From Methylotenera_A sp031422335 (lineage in GTDB: Bacteria > Pseudomonadota > Gammaproteobacteria > Burkholderiales > Methylophilaceae): a stretch of 62,518 bases of DNA. Both the position numbers and the translations under genes were made by a program. The DNA lies in the NCBI GenBank assembly GCA_031422335.1, contig JANOQW010000004.1, positions 1-62,518 on the forward strand, in the 5' to 3' direction. Within the stretch, counting starts at the first letter, position 1. Every line of letters starts with the position of its first letter. The notes under the pieces were generated by a model. The model ran no database searches. It had not been told where the DNA came from and saw only the letters and a program-made list of their open reading frames with translations. Shown piece after piece: positions 1-8,642 of the stretch.

Positions 1-416
1 GCTTGCCATATTAATTAGCGATATTTAAGATAATTACGCTGTAGTCGCCGCAGATAAAACAAAGCATAACTAATTTAACATTAGGCGCGACTAAAGGTCT
101 GAAGATAGAATTTTAACGGATTTATGCCACGCGTTGGTATAAGTTGATAGCTGTAGCAAATTATTTAATCAAGCGGCATTGCGTGCCACAACCTGCGCGA
201 TGCAATACAGGCCTTTAAACATGCGCCTTGCCATGATTTTACTGCTACCAGTTCCGCGCTGATATATGCACATGTGGCATGGCGTGTGTTTTAATGTTTT
301 TGGCAAAACTGTGCGTGCAAACGCCAACTTAATTGCCACCCTTCAGGCCTCTAGTCCGCAATTTAAATCAGTCATTTAGTCAAAATCATCTGCCCGCCTA
401 AGCGTGGGAGCACACA
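1..416. other. Upstream region of rne, no gene seen
   Basis: I see no convincing coding sequence, tRNA or repeat copy in these 416 bases. A purine-rich ribosome-binding site (GGGAG) lies about nine bases before the rne start. RNase E mRNAs in other proteobacteria have long structured leaders through which the enzyme limits its own synthesis, so a long leader here would be plausible. That is an inference from family knowledge; I did not identify a specific hairpin. Confidence 0.5.
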
Positions 417-3125
417 ATGAAACGCATGTTATTTAATGCAACGCAATCGGAAGAATTACGCGTCGCGATTGTCGATGGGCAAAAATTAGTTGATTTAGAC
501 ATAGAACACGCTGGCAAAGAGCAGCGCAAAAGCAATATTTACAAGGGTGTTATTACCCGCGTAGAACCATCCCTAGAAGCTGCTTTTGTCGATTACGGAC
601 AAGAGCGCCACGGTTTTTTACCGTTTAAAGAAATTTCGCGCAGCTACTTCTCCGATAAAGTCGATGCTGGCAAAGCACGTATTCAAGATGTGATTAAAGA
701 AGGCCAAGAATTAATCGTGCAAGTGGATAAAGACGAGCGCGGCAACAAAGGCGCAGCGCTGACCACTTACATCTCGCTGGCTGGTCGTTACTTAGTGCTA
801 ATGCCAAACAACCCGCGTGGCGGTGGCGTATCGCGTCGTATTGAGGGCGAAGACCGCAACGAATTGCGCGATGTGTTGGCGCAATTAGAAGTACCAAAAG
901 GCATGAGTATTATCGCGCGTACCGCAGGTATTGGCCGCAATGCAGAAGAATTGCAGTGGGATTTAAACTACCTGACACAGCTATGGACAGCGGTAGAAGA
1001 AGCGTCGCACATTCAAGCTGGTGCGTTTTTAATCTACCAAGAAGGCAGCTTAGTCATTCGCGCCATTCGCGATTATTTTAGCGCCGACATTGGCGAAATT
1101 TTAATCGACACGGCTGATGTGCATGAGCAAGCGGTGCAATTTATGAACCACGTCATGCCAGGCAACGTAGCGCGCGTGAAGTTGTACCAAGATGAAGTAC
1201 CGTTATTTTCGCGCTTTCAAATTGAGCATCAAATTGAATCTGCCTTCTCACGCGAAGTGCGCTTGCCTTCTGGCGGCGCGATTGTGATTGACCATACCGA
1301 AGCGCTAGTTTCAGTTGACGTGAACTCTGGCCGCAGCATTAAAGGCGCCGATATTGAGCAAACTGCTTACAACACTAACCTAGAAGCAGCCGAGGAAGTA
1401 GCGCGCCAATTGCGCTTGCGCGACTTGGGCGGTTTGGTAGTAATTGATTTTATTGACATGGAAAACCCAAAAAATCAACGCGAAGTAGAAAATACGCTAC
1501 GCGATGCATTACACGCAGACCGTGCGCGCGTACAAACTGGCAAAATCTCACGCTTTGGCTTGCTTGAGCTTTCACGCCAACGTATGCGCCCCAGCTTAGG
1601 CGAAACTAACCATGCTGCTTGCCCACGTTGCAGTGGCACTGGCCATATTCGCGGCATAGAATCTACCGCGCTGCACATTTTGCGCATTACGCAAGAAGAA
1701 GCGATGAAAGACAACAGCGCAATTATTCAAGTGCAATTGCCAGTAGAAGCTGCGACATTCTTACTTAATGAAAAACGTGCTGACATTCATAAAATTGAGC
1801 AACGCATGGGTGTTGAGGTGATTTTGATTCCTAACGTGCACATGGAAACGCCCAACTACACCATCACGCGCATTAAATCGGATGATGTGAACGAAGAAAC
1901 GGCGCAAGCCAGCTACAAAATGGTGGAGCTGCCAGCTGAAACCGCCTATGTGCGCAGCTTGAATGAAGAAGCTGCTGCAAAAGCGCCAGAAGCTTTGGTA
2001 AAAGGTATTACGTCTGCCACATCTGCGCCGATTGTGGAAGAGCGCGTGGCAGCTGCACCTGTTGCACAAGCTAAAGTATCATTTTTAGGCCGTATTAAAA
2101 AATGGCTAGGTGGCTCGGGCGAAGTGCAAGTGCTAGAAAAAGCCGAAGACAAAACAACACGCGAAGCCCGCGAAACTGCGCGTGGAAACAATAATGATCG
2201 CAATCGCAATAATAATCGCGACCGTGATCGCACTAGAAACCGTGACCGCAATGCCAATAATCGCGATCGCAACAATACAGAGCGTAGCAATGTTGCTGAA
2301 CGTGGTGAAAAGCCGCAACAAGCCGCGCGTGCGCCACAAGCTAACATGCAAGCCAATGCAAGCCAACAACCGCGTCCAGAGCGCGTGCCACGCCCAGAGC
2401 GCACGCCAAGGCCAGAGCAAGTGGCCAGCGAAAAAATGGCCAGCGAAAAAATGGAGGCGGCAGCAATTACCTCGCCAGTTGATGGTGTAGCAGTAGATGC
2501 AGGCGCAAGGCCAGAGCGTACAGGTCGTAGCCGCCGCGGTGGTCGCAATCGCAACAGAAACCGTGACCGCGATGGCAATCGTGATGCAAGCCGTGACCCA
2601 AACGCAGCCGCATTTGTGCCAAATGAAGCGGTAAATAGCGAGCCTACGGCCAAAGACATTGCGTCTGCTGTTAAAGACAGTGCGCCAGCACCAGTATTGG
2701 CTGCTGAGGCATCTGCAGAAAAACCTGCAAAAGCACAAAAGCCTGCAGCTAAAGCCAAATCTGCTGTAAAACCGGCTAAGCCGATAGCGATTGATTCAAA
2801 TATTGAAATCGTATCGACTAAGCCGATTGCTAAAACTGAGCCAGTTGCAAAACCGGACGCTACGCCAAAAGTAGAAAAACCAGCCAAAGCAAAAGCGACT
2901 AAAACTGCTGCTGCAAAACCTGCAGCTAAAGCAAAATCAGCTAAAGCGCTAGCGCCAGCAGGTGAAATGCAAATGGTAGAAACGAAAAGTGCTGCAAAAG
3001 TTACTGCACCAACAGTTGATGCTGCTAAGCCAAAAGCGCCACGCAAAGCCCCAAACTGGAAAAAAGATGCTGACGCAAAGACGACTGATGCGCCACTAGT
3101 GATGGTGGAAACGCAAAATAAATAA
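417..3125 (+). CDS. rne: Ribonuclease E
   Basis: Endoribonuclease that starts mRNA decay and matures rRNA and tRNA, acting at the inner membrane as the degradosome scaffold. The N-terminal half (about residues 1-510) is the catalytic region: an S1 RNA-binding domain near residues 35-115, a DNase I-like core with metal-binding Asp301 (VDVNSG) and Asp344 (VIDFIDM), and the zinc-link CPRC at 402-405. The C-terminal half is low complexity: an Arg/Asn/Asp-rich stretch (about 590-650), PERxPRPE repeats, another Arg-rich patch (about 700-725), and an Ala/Lys/Pro tail resembling histone H1. At 902 residues it is a full-length RNase E rather than the shorter RNase G. A perfect 15-nt tandem duplication lies at 2422-2451. 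The divergent partner, if any, is outside the window. Confidence 0.96.
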   Translation: MKRMLFNATQSEELRVAIVDGQKLVDLDIEHAGKEQRKSNIYKGVITRVEPSLEAAFVDYGQERHGFLPFKEISRSYFSDKVDAGKARIQDVIKEGQELIVQVDKDERGNKGAALTTYISLAGRYLVLMPNNPRGGGVSRRIEGEDRNELRDVLAQLEVPKGMSIIARTAGIGRNAEELQWDLNYLTQLWTAVEEASHIQAGAFLIYQEGSLVIRAIRDYFSADIGEILIDTADVHEQAVQFMNHVMPGNVARVKLYQDEVPLFSRFQIEHQIESAFSREVRLPSGGAIVIDHTEALVSVDVNSGRSIKGADIEQTAYNTNLEAAEEVARQLRLRDLGGLVVIDFIDMENPKNQREVENTLRDALHADRARVQTGKISRFGLLELSRQRMRPSLGETNHAACPRCSGTGHIRGIESTALHILRITQEEAMKDNSAIIQVQLPVEAATFLLNEKRADIHKIEQRMGVEVILIPNVHMETPNYTITRIKSDDVNEETAQASYKMVELPAETAYVRSLNEEAAAKAPEALVKGITSATSAPIVEERVAAAPVAQAKVSFLGRIKKWLGGSGEVQVLEKAEDKTTREARETARGNNNDRNRNNNRDRDRTRNRDRNANNRDRNNTERSNVAERGEKPQQAARAPQANMQANASQQPRPERVPRPERTPRPEQVASEKMASEKMEAAAITSPVDGVAVDAGARPERTGRSRRGGRNRNRNRDRDGNRDASRDPNAAAFVPNEAVNSEPTAKDIASAVKDSAPAPVLAAEASAEKPAKAQKPAAKAKSAVKPAKPIAIDSNIEIVSTKPIAKTEPVAKPDATPKVEKPAKAKATKTAAAKPAAKAKSAKALAPAGEMQMVETKSAAKVTAPTVDAAKPKAPRKAPNWKKDADAKTTDAPLVMVETQNK

Positions 3126-3150
3126 GCGTTAAAACCCGTTAATCATTTGA

Positions 3151-3189
3151 ATGCCCTACTAGCCAATATCCATGCGGCTTGCAGGGCAT
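3151..3189 (-). repeat. Palindromic element copy A (intergenic)
   Basis: Nearly canonical copy of the interspersed element, read on the minus strand. The outer arms ATGCCCT and AGGGCAT are perfect, the inner AGCC/GGCT pair, and the core is the complement of GCATGGATATT. It lies between the convergent genes rne and crcB, where a hairpin could protect or end both transcripts. No T-run follows, so it is not a typical intrinsic terminator. Confidence 0.85.
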
Positions 3190-3243
3190 TGTTTTATTCA
3201 CGGCACTTTTTTAAAGCATTTAATCAATATTGAATTGCTAATT

Positions 3244-3648
3244 TTAATGCTTAAAATATTGCACCAGTGCAAACCCTAACGCTGTCATGAGCAAACTACC
3301 AATCACGTGACTAGAAATATGCATAGCCGCCCAAGCATATTGTTGTTTATGCAAAAAATTAAACGCCTCGGCTGAGAATGCAGAAAACGTAGTCAAGCCA
3401 CCCAAAAAACCTGTCATCACGAATAAACGTAATTCATTGTGATTGGCAACATTTGCAAAATATGCCATGGCCATGCCGATGAGCAAACCGCCGCCCAAAT
3501 TGGCAATAAGCGTGCCCAGTGGCAATGCAGAAGCACTAAACGCTATGCCCAAGCCCCAGCGCAGCCATGCTCCCAGAGTAGCTCCAGCGCCTACCGCCAG
3601 CCAATGTGTGGCACCGATTTGTGTCACGCCTAATTGCTCTACTGTCAT
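3244..3648 (-). CDS. crcB: Fluoride exporter CrcB family
   Basis: Small inner-membrane fluoride channel of the CrcB/Fluc family, which works as an antiparallel dimer to expel fluoride. With a start at 3648 it has 134 residues, the usual family size, and four hydrophobic segments. Family signatures are visible: GATLGAWLRWGLG near the N terminus, GTLIANLGGGLLIG, and the pore-region GFLGGLTTFSAFSAE. A longer reading frame extends to 3741, but its first 31 residues are not CrcB-like and would overlap the divergent glgA start, so I chose the internal ATG, which has a purine-rich AAGAGAAA just upstream. I saw no fluoride riboswitch in the short leader. Confidence 0.92.
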   Translation of the reverse strand: MTVEQLGVTQIGATHWLAVGAGATLGAWLRWGLGIAFSASALPLGTLIANLGGGLLIGMAMAYFANVANHNELRLFVMTGFLGGLTTFSAFSAEAFNFLHKQQYAWAAMHISSHVIGSLLMTALGFALVQYFKH

Positions 3649-3669
3649 ATTTTCTCTTTTTGCGTAAAA

Positions 3670-3697
3670 ATTATATAGATTCAATTTATAATGCAAA
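3670..3697 (-). promoter_or_regulatory. Candidate sigma-70 promoter for crcB
   Basis: On the minus strand a perfect TATAAT (3675-3670) lies 16 bases after TTTGCA (3697-3692), about 20 bases upstream of the chosen crcB start. The plus strand also carries a TATAAT at 3687-3692 that could serve glgA, but without a good -35 box. This is a pattern match only. Confidence 0.4.
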
Positions 3698-3721
3698 TAT
3701 ACCATTTTTAAGGGTAATATT

Positions 3722-5170
3722 TTGCGTGTTTTATTTGCCACCTCCGAAGCTCATCCCTTAATTAAAACTGGTGGCCTTGCCGATGTAAGCGGCGCGCTGC
3801 CTAAGGTGCTAAGTCAACTTGCAGACGTTGACGTCAAAATTGTCATGCCAGCTTACAGCGCGGTGCTGACTAAGTTAAAACATATGAAACAAATTGCCAA
3901 CATTGAAGTGCTGGGCGAGGCTTGTACATTGATTATGGGCAACATGCCCGATAGCGATGTTGAAGTCATCGTCATTAAAAATGCCGCGCTGTACGAGCGC
4001 GCTGGCGGGCCTTACAGCGATGAAAATGGCATCGATTGGCTCGATAATGCATTGCGTTTTGGCGTGCTATCGCGCGTGGCAAGTTTGCTGTGCAGCCACA
4101 ATAGCCCGCTGCAAAATTGGCAGCCTGATTTAATTCAATGTAACGATTGGCAAACTGGCTTAGCGCCTGCGTATATGAAGTTGTTAGATAATTCAAGCGT
4201 TAAATCTATTTTTAGCATTCATAATCTGGCATTTCAAGGCTGTTTTGATGCTAGTTGGGTAACAAAACTTGGCTTACCAGTAGAGCATTTTAATATCAGC
4301 GGCTTTGAATACTTTGATCAGCTGTCTTTTTTAAAAGCAGGGCTTTTTTATGCAGACCAATTAAGCACAGTCAGCCCCAATTATGCACACGAAATTCAAA
4401 CTGAAAAATTTGGATTTGGCTTTGAAGGCCTGTTAAAAACGCGCAGTAAAGATTTAACTGGCATATTAAATGGCATAGACACAGAGGAATGGAATCCTAG
4501 TAGCGATGCACATTTACCCAAAAATTATAGCAACGCGCGCATTACTGGCAAAAAAGCGGTCAAGCATGCCTTGCAACAACAACTGGGGCTGCAAATTGAT
4601 GCAGGCGCACCATTATTGGGCGTAGTAAGTCGGCTTACCCACCAAAAAGGTTTAGATTTGCTGCCCGCCAGCATGCCAAAACTCATTAAACAAGGTTGCC
4701 AGTTTGCCATTTTAGGCAGCGGGGATAAAGCGCTAGAAGCGCAATTTAATGACTTTGCCGAGCGCTACCCAAATCAAGTGAGCATGAATACCGGTTACCA
4801 TGAGCACTTATCGCACAACATTATGGCGGGCTGCGATATGTTTATTATGCCATCGCGTTTTGAACCGTGTGGCTTGAATCAATTGTATGGCTTGGCATAT
4901 GGCACACCGCCAATTGTGGCGCTGACAGGCGGCTTGGCCGATTCGGTGTGCGATACAAACGAGCTATCACTGAAGAATAATTTAGCTACTGGTTTTGTGG
5001 TAAAAAGCGTCAGTGCCGCATCACTTTTGGTCACAATAGAGCGAGCGATTGAGTTGTGGCAAGATAAAAAAACTTGGCGGCAGATTCAGAAAAATGGCAT
5101 GCAAAGCAATATTGGCTGGGATTCTAGGGCAATTGACTACTTAGCGCTGTACCAAAAAACACTGGAATGA
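3722..5170 (+). CDS. glgA: Glycogen synthase (ADP-glucose type)
   Basis: Glycosyltransferase family 5 enzyme that adds glucose from ADP-glucose to the growing alpha-1,4-glucan in the cytoplasm. The N-terminal ADP-glucose-binding motif KTGGLADVSGALP (residues 17-29) and the C-terminal retaining-glycosyltransferase signature region (PSRFEPCGLNQLYGLAYGTPPIV) are clear. The length of 482 residues is standard. It starts with TTG, preceded by AAGGG about eight bases upstream. It is divergent from crcB and stands alone: no glgC or glgB is seen nearby. A strong hairpin terminator follows. Confidence 0.95.
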   Translation: MRVLFATSEAHPLIKTGGLADVSGALPKVLSQLADVDVKIVMPAYSAVLTKLKHMKQIANIEVLGEACTLIMGNMPDSDVEVIVIKNAALYERAGGPYSDENGIDWLDNALRFGVLSRVASLLCSHNSPLQNWQPDLIQCNDWQTGLAPAYMKLLDNSSVKSIFSIHNLAFQGCFDASWVTKLGLPVEHFNISGFEYFDQLSFLKAGLFYADQLSTVSPNYAHEIQTEKFGFGFEGLLKTRSKDLTGILNGIDTEEWNPSSDAHLPKNYSNARITGKKAVKHALQQQLGLQIDAGAPLLGVVSRLTHQKGLDLLPASMPKLIKQGCQFAILGSGDKALEAQFNDFAERYPNQVSMNTGYHEHLSHNIMAGCDMFIMPSRFEPCGLNQLYGLAYGTPPIVALTGGLADSVCDTNELSLKNNLATGFVVKSVSAASLLVTIERAIELWQDKKTWRQIQKNGMQSNIGWDSRAIDYLALYQKTLE

Positions 5171-5233
5171 ATTGTTGGCATGGTTGATGCTTAGTATAAA
5201 TCAAGCTTCTCCAAAGCTAACTTCTCCTCCCTA

Positions 5234-5270
5234 GGGGTACAACGCCGAATGTGTTGTGCCCCATTTTTTT
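5234..5270 (+). terminator. Rho-independent terminator after glgA
   Basis: A ten-pair stem (GGGGTACAAC with GTTGTGCCCC, one T-G wobble) with a nine-base loop is followed by a run of seven T residues. It lies about 65 bases after the glgA stop codon on the same strand. Confidence 0.85.
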
Positions 5271-5330
5271 ACCCTTAATTTAATCTTTCAAAACGAATTA
5301 CCAAACAATCTAAAAACATGAGCAAAAAAT

Positions 5331-5426
5331 ATGCCCTGTAACTGTAAAGGTCATCACCGCAGAATATACCAGCTTAAGCTGGTTATTCATGCGCGAAACC
5401 TGCATGAATATTGGCTTGTAGGGCAT
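5331..5426 (+). repeat. Palindromic element copy B, split by an insertion
   Basis: The ends are those of the element (ATGCCCTGTAA on the left; CCTGCATGAATATTGGCT then TGTAGGGCAT on the right). Between them are about 57 extra bases containing a perfect 16-bp palindrome ACCAGCTTAAGCTGGT at 5368-5383, flanked by GAAT and ATTC that can extend the stem. The outer arms ATGCCCT and AGGGCAT still pair. The copy lies between convergent glgA and orn. Confidence 0.75.
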
Positions 5427-5444
5427 GCTAATAATTTAGTGCAG

Positions 5445-6005
5445 TTATTTCACAATAAAATGTTCACGGTAATATTTCAGCTCATCTATCGATTCATAAA
5501 TATCTGCCAACGCTTGGTGCTTACTAGCTTTTTTAAAGCCCGAATAAATAGCCGGTTTCCAGCGTCTTGCCAGCTCTTTAAACACGCTCACATCTAAATT
5601 GCGATAATGAAAATAGCTTTCTAAATCAGGCATATAGCGCGCCATAAAACGCCTATCTTGGCAAATTGAGTTGCCGCACATGGGTGATTTTCCAGCTGGC
5701 ACGTGCTGCTTTAAAAACGCAATCATTTGCTCAGTGGCAGCCGCTTCGTCCAAAGTCGATGCTTTCACTTTTTCAATCAAACCGCTGCGAGCATGTGTGC
5801 CCTTATTCCAAGCATCCATGCCGTCTAGCACGGCGTCAGACTGGTGAATCACCAACACCGACGATTCGCCCAGCACATTCAATTCAGCATCTGTCACCAC
5901 CGCCGCCAGCTCTAAAATACGGTCAGAATCTGGCAACAAACCACTCATTTCCATATCTAACCATATTAAATTTTCATTATTTGTATTGTTACTTGCTGCG
6001 CTCAT
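5445..6005 (-). CDS. orn: Oligoribonuclease
   Basis: DEDDh-family 3'-5' exonuclease that degrades the two- to five-base RNA fragments left by other RNases, and pGpG from c-di-GMP breakdown. The active-site signature LIWLDMEMSGLLPDSDRILE is at the N terminus, with GNSICQDRRFMARYMP and the terminal HQALADIYESIDEL supplying the other acidic and His positions. The last part is family-typical (YYREHFI). The frame opens upstream at 6056, but the ATG at 6005 gives 186 residues, close to the family norm of about 180, and has GGAA six bases upstream; 6008 is the alternative. It converges on glgA. The window also encodes two EAL-type c-di-GMP phosphodiesterases whose product it could clear. Confidence 0.95.
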   Translation of the reverse strand: MSAASNNTNNENLIWLDMEMSGLLPDSDRILELAAVVTDAELNVLGESSVLVIHQSDAVLDGMDAWNKGTHARSGLIEKVKASTLDEAAATEQMIAFLKQHVPAGKSPMCGNSICQDRRFMARYMPDLESYFHYRNLDVSVFKELARRWKPAIYSGFKKASKHQALADIYESIDELKYYREHFIVK

Positions 6006-6105
6006 CATGATTTCCATTAAAATAGGGGTTAACAGCAATGTAGGTGAACCAAACACCTGTAAATGCTTCAGAATAGTATTAGTTTAACTTAAATTTAGAG
6101 ACAAT

Positions 6106-7359
6106 ATGGCATCAACACTTACTTTGGTTTTTATTAGTTTACTGGTTGCTAGCACACTGACTAGGCTGTGGCTGGGCGCGCGACAAGTGGCTCATGTGCA
6201 GGCCAATCGCGCGCAAGTGCCTGCTGCGTTTGCAGCCGATATTTCCTTAGAATCGCACCAAAAGGCGGCTGATTATTCATCGGCAAAAACCAAATTAGCG
6301 CTGACAGAAGTTGTGGTGCAAGCCATATTGCTGCTAGCTTTCACACTAGGTGGTGGCTTGCAATGGTTAGATGACGCATGGCGAAATATTTTGCCAAATG
6401 CTGAAATCATGCGCGGCGCTTTGGTGATTTGTAGCGCCATGCTGGTGAGTGCGCTCATCGACATTCCGTTTGAATATTACAAAACTTTTACTGTTGATGA
6501 AAAATTTGGCTTTAACAAAATGACGCCAAACATGTTTTTTAGCGATTTAGTCAAACATAGCGTGGTTGGCATTGCACTAGGCGCACCTATTTTGTTTGCA
6601 GCGCTATGGCTAATGCAAGGCGCTGGTCAATACTGGTGGTTTTATTTATGGGTAGTATGGAGTCTATTTAACATCATTATGTTGGCGGTTTATCCTACTT
6701 TTATTGCGCCACTATTCAACAAGTTTACGCCACTGGCTGACGAAAGCTTGAAATCGCGTATTGAAGCATTGTTGACCAAATGTGGCTTTAAATCGCAAGG
6801 CTTGTTTGTCATGGATGGTTCCACTCGTTCTGGCCATGGTAATGCCTACTTTACAGGCTTTGGCAGCAGCAAACGTGTGGTATTTTTCGATACGCTACTT
6901 AGCCGCTTAAATGGTGAAGAAATTGAAGCGGTATTGGCGCACGAATTGGGCCATTTTAAGCATCACCATGTGATTAAACGCATTGCCATGCTGTTTTTGA
7001 TGAGTTTTGTGGGGCTAGCCCTACTTGGCTGGCTCACTAATCAAACTTGGTTTTACAATGGCCTAGGTGTGACTTCACCCAGCAATTACATGGCATTAAT
7101 GCTGTTTTTACTAGTATCGCCAGTTTTTCTGTTTCTTTTACGCCCAATCATGGCCAGCTATTCACGCAAAAACGAGTTTGAGGCCGATGATTATGCTGCC
7201 AAACATGCCAATGCCAACAGACTTGTAGATGCGCTGGTTAAGTTGTATCGCGATAACGCTTCTACCCTGACGCCAGACCCACTACATTCGGCGTTTTACG
7301 ATTCGCACCCGCCCGCCAGCATGCGTATAGCCAAGCTTGCCAGCTATATGACAAAATAG
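6106..7359 (+). CDS. M48 family membrane zinc metalloprotease (Ste24-like)
   Basis: Integral-membrane zinc endopeptidase of the M48A (Ste24/CAAX protease 1-like) group. The zinc motif HELGH is at residues 279-283, and the third ligand is probably Glu359 in NEFEADDYAA. An N-terminal M48 domain with several membrane spans (about residues 1-200) carries YYKTFTVDEKFGFNKMTP, and further hydrophobic segments follow the active site (about 295-345). Length 417 is normal. Bacteria do not farnesylate proteins, so the substrate is likely misfolded or damaged membrane protein; that is an inference. It is divergent from orn, and a short cytochrome c gene follows after 42 bases. Confidence 0.9.
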   Translation: MASTLTLVFISLLVASTLTRLWLGARQVAHVQANRAQVPAAFAADISLESHQKAADYSSAKTKLALTEVVVQAILLLAFTLGGGLQWLDDAWRNILPNAEIMRGALVICSAMLVSALIDIPFEYYKTFTVDEKFGFNKMTPNMFFSDLVKHSVVGIALGAPILFAALWLMQGAGQYWWFYLWVVWSLFNIIMLAVYPTFIAPLFNKFTPLADESLKSRIEALLTKCGFKSQGLFVMDGSTRSGHGNAYFTGFGSSKRVVFFDTLLSRLNGEEIEAVLAHELGHFKHHHVIKRIAMLFLMSFVGLALLGWLTNQTWFYNGLGVTSPSNYMALMLFLLVSPVFLFLLRPIMASYSRKNEFEADDYAAKHANANRLVDALVKLYRDNASTLTPDPLHSAFYDSHPPASMRIAKLASYMTK

Positions 7360-7401
7360 TAGTTCTAGTTTATTTTTTGGTTTATTACTAAGGTAACTGC
7401 C

Positions 7402-7713
7402 ATGCAAAAATTATTATTTACTATTTTTAGTGTAATGGTTTTTAATGCAAGCGCGCATGAGTTATTTGCTAAGGCTGACCTAGCTGCTGGCAAAGCCTTG
7501 CACGATAAACACTGCATCTCGTGCCATGCCAGCAGCTTTGGTGGCGATGGCTCCGCCATGTACACGCGAGACTTTGCCAAAGTGACAGATGCCAAAAAAT
7601 TAATAGCCCAAGTGCGCAATTGCAATACCAACATTGGCTTAAAATGGTTTGAGGATGAAGAGCTGAACGTGGCGGCGCACCTCAACAAAACTTACTATAA
7701 ATTCGATAAATAG
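7402..7713 (+). CDS. Small periplasmic c-type cytochrome
   Basis: A 103-residue monohaem cytochrome c. A hydrophobic N terminus ending near NASA (residues 15-18) is a likely signal peptide for export. The haem attachment motif CISCH is at residues 38-42, after the usual helix AAGKALHDKH, and Met53 in GGDGSAMYT could be the distal ligand. It probably passes electrons in the periplasm; the redox partner cannot be told from the neighbourhood, which holds a protease upstream and rsgA downstream. No enzyme domain is attached. Confidence 0.85.
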   Translation: MQKLLFTIFSVMVFNASAHELFAKADLAAGKALHDKHCISCHASSFGGDGSAMYTRDFAKVTDAKKLIAQVRNCNTNIGLKWFEDEELNVAAHLNKTYYKFDK

Positions 7714-7756
7714 AAGTATCAACATGTGTGCAAAAACCTAGTATGAAAACCCCATC

Positions 7757-8617
7757 GTGCAAGGCCTAGTCATTGCAGCCTTTGGCAAGCGCTACCAAGT
7801 AGAACTCCCAGACAAAAAGCGTATTAGCTGCGTTACCCGTGGCAAAAAAACTGATTTAGCCTGTGGCGACAAAGTCATCATCAAGCTCACCGATAAATCC
7901 GAAGGCGTGGTTGAAAAATACCTAGAACGCACGTCTATCCTGTATCGCAGCAGCACCATTAAAAGCAAAACCATCGCCACCAATGTCACGCAAATCATTA
8001 TTGTGTTGGCCACCCAGCCCAGCTTTTATGAAGCGCTGTTAAACCGCTGTTTGGTGGCTGCTGAAGCCGCCAAAATAAAGCCGCTGATTGTGTTAAACAA
8101 GTGCGATTTAGCCGACGCAGATGATGCAAAAGTAAAACTGAAGCTTTATGAAGATCTCGGTTATAACGTGCTGCACTTATCGGCCAAGCAAGAGATTAGT
8201 GCCTTGCGCCCTTATTTAAACAATCACCAAAGCGTATTGGTAGGCCAATCTGGTATGGGTAAATCAACGATTATCAACGCCCTGCTACCAGACCAAAATG
8301 TGCGCACACAAGTGATGAGTGAAGCGCTAGATAGCGGCAAGCACACCACCACGGCGGCACATTTGTATCATCTAGATAGCACTAGCAGCTTAATCGATTC
8401 ACCTGGCTTGCAAGAATTTGGCTTAAACCATTTAAGCCAAACCAATTTAGAATTGGCATTTATTGAATTTAGGCCATATTTAGGCAACTGCCGCTTTAAT
8501 AATTGTAGCCACACACACGAACCAGATTGTGCTGTAACCACCGCTGTAAATGCTGGCAAAATAAGTCCCGTTAGATTAAAGTTCTATCAAGAATTATCGC
8601 TAGAAATTAGCCACTAA
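7757..8617 (+). CDS. rsgA: Ribosome small-subunit biogenesis GTPase RsgA
   Basis: Circularly permuted GTPase that checks late 30S subunit maturation. The order of motifs is diagnostic: an N-terminal OB-fold, then G4 NKCD starting at residue 114, the P-loop GQSGMGKST starting at 163, G3 DSPG starting at 214, and a C-terminal zinc knuckle with Cys245, Cys250, a His and a final Cys. Length 286 is typical. It starts with GTG at 7757; the nearby ATGs at 7724 and 7743 are out of frame or hit a stop. In many betaproteobacteria rsgA follows an M48 protease gene and orn lies close by, as here. Confidence 0.94.
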   Translation: MQGLVIAAFGKRYQVELPDKKRISCVTRGKKTDLACGDKVIIKLTDKSEGVVEKYLERTSILYRSSTIKSKTIATNVTQIIIVLATQPSFYEALLNRCLVAAEAAKIKPLIVLNKCDLADADDAKVKLKLYEDLGYNVLHLSAKQEISALRPYLNNHQSVLVGQSGMGKSTIINALLPDQNVRTQVMSEALDSGKHTTTAAHLYHLDSTSSLIDSPGLQEFGLNHLSQTNLELAFIEFRPYLGNCRFNNCSHTHEPDCAVTTAVNAGKISPVRLKFYQELSLEISH

Positions 8618-8642
8618 TATTTGTTATGTGTAAGCTAAAATC

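Noticed and set aside
1946..3046. Long reading frames on the opposite strand of rne
   Set aside because: Shadows of the low-complexity rne tail; they have no start signal or domain.
3649..3741. Fluoride riboswitch before crcB
   Set aside because: The leader is short and AT-rich and I could not find the expected pseudoknot motifs.
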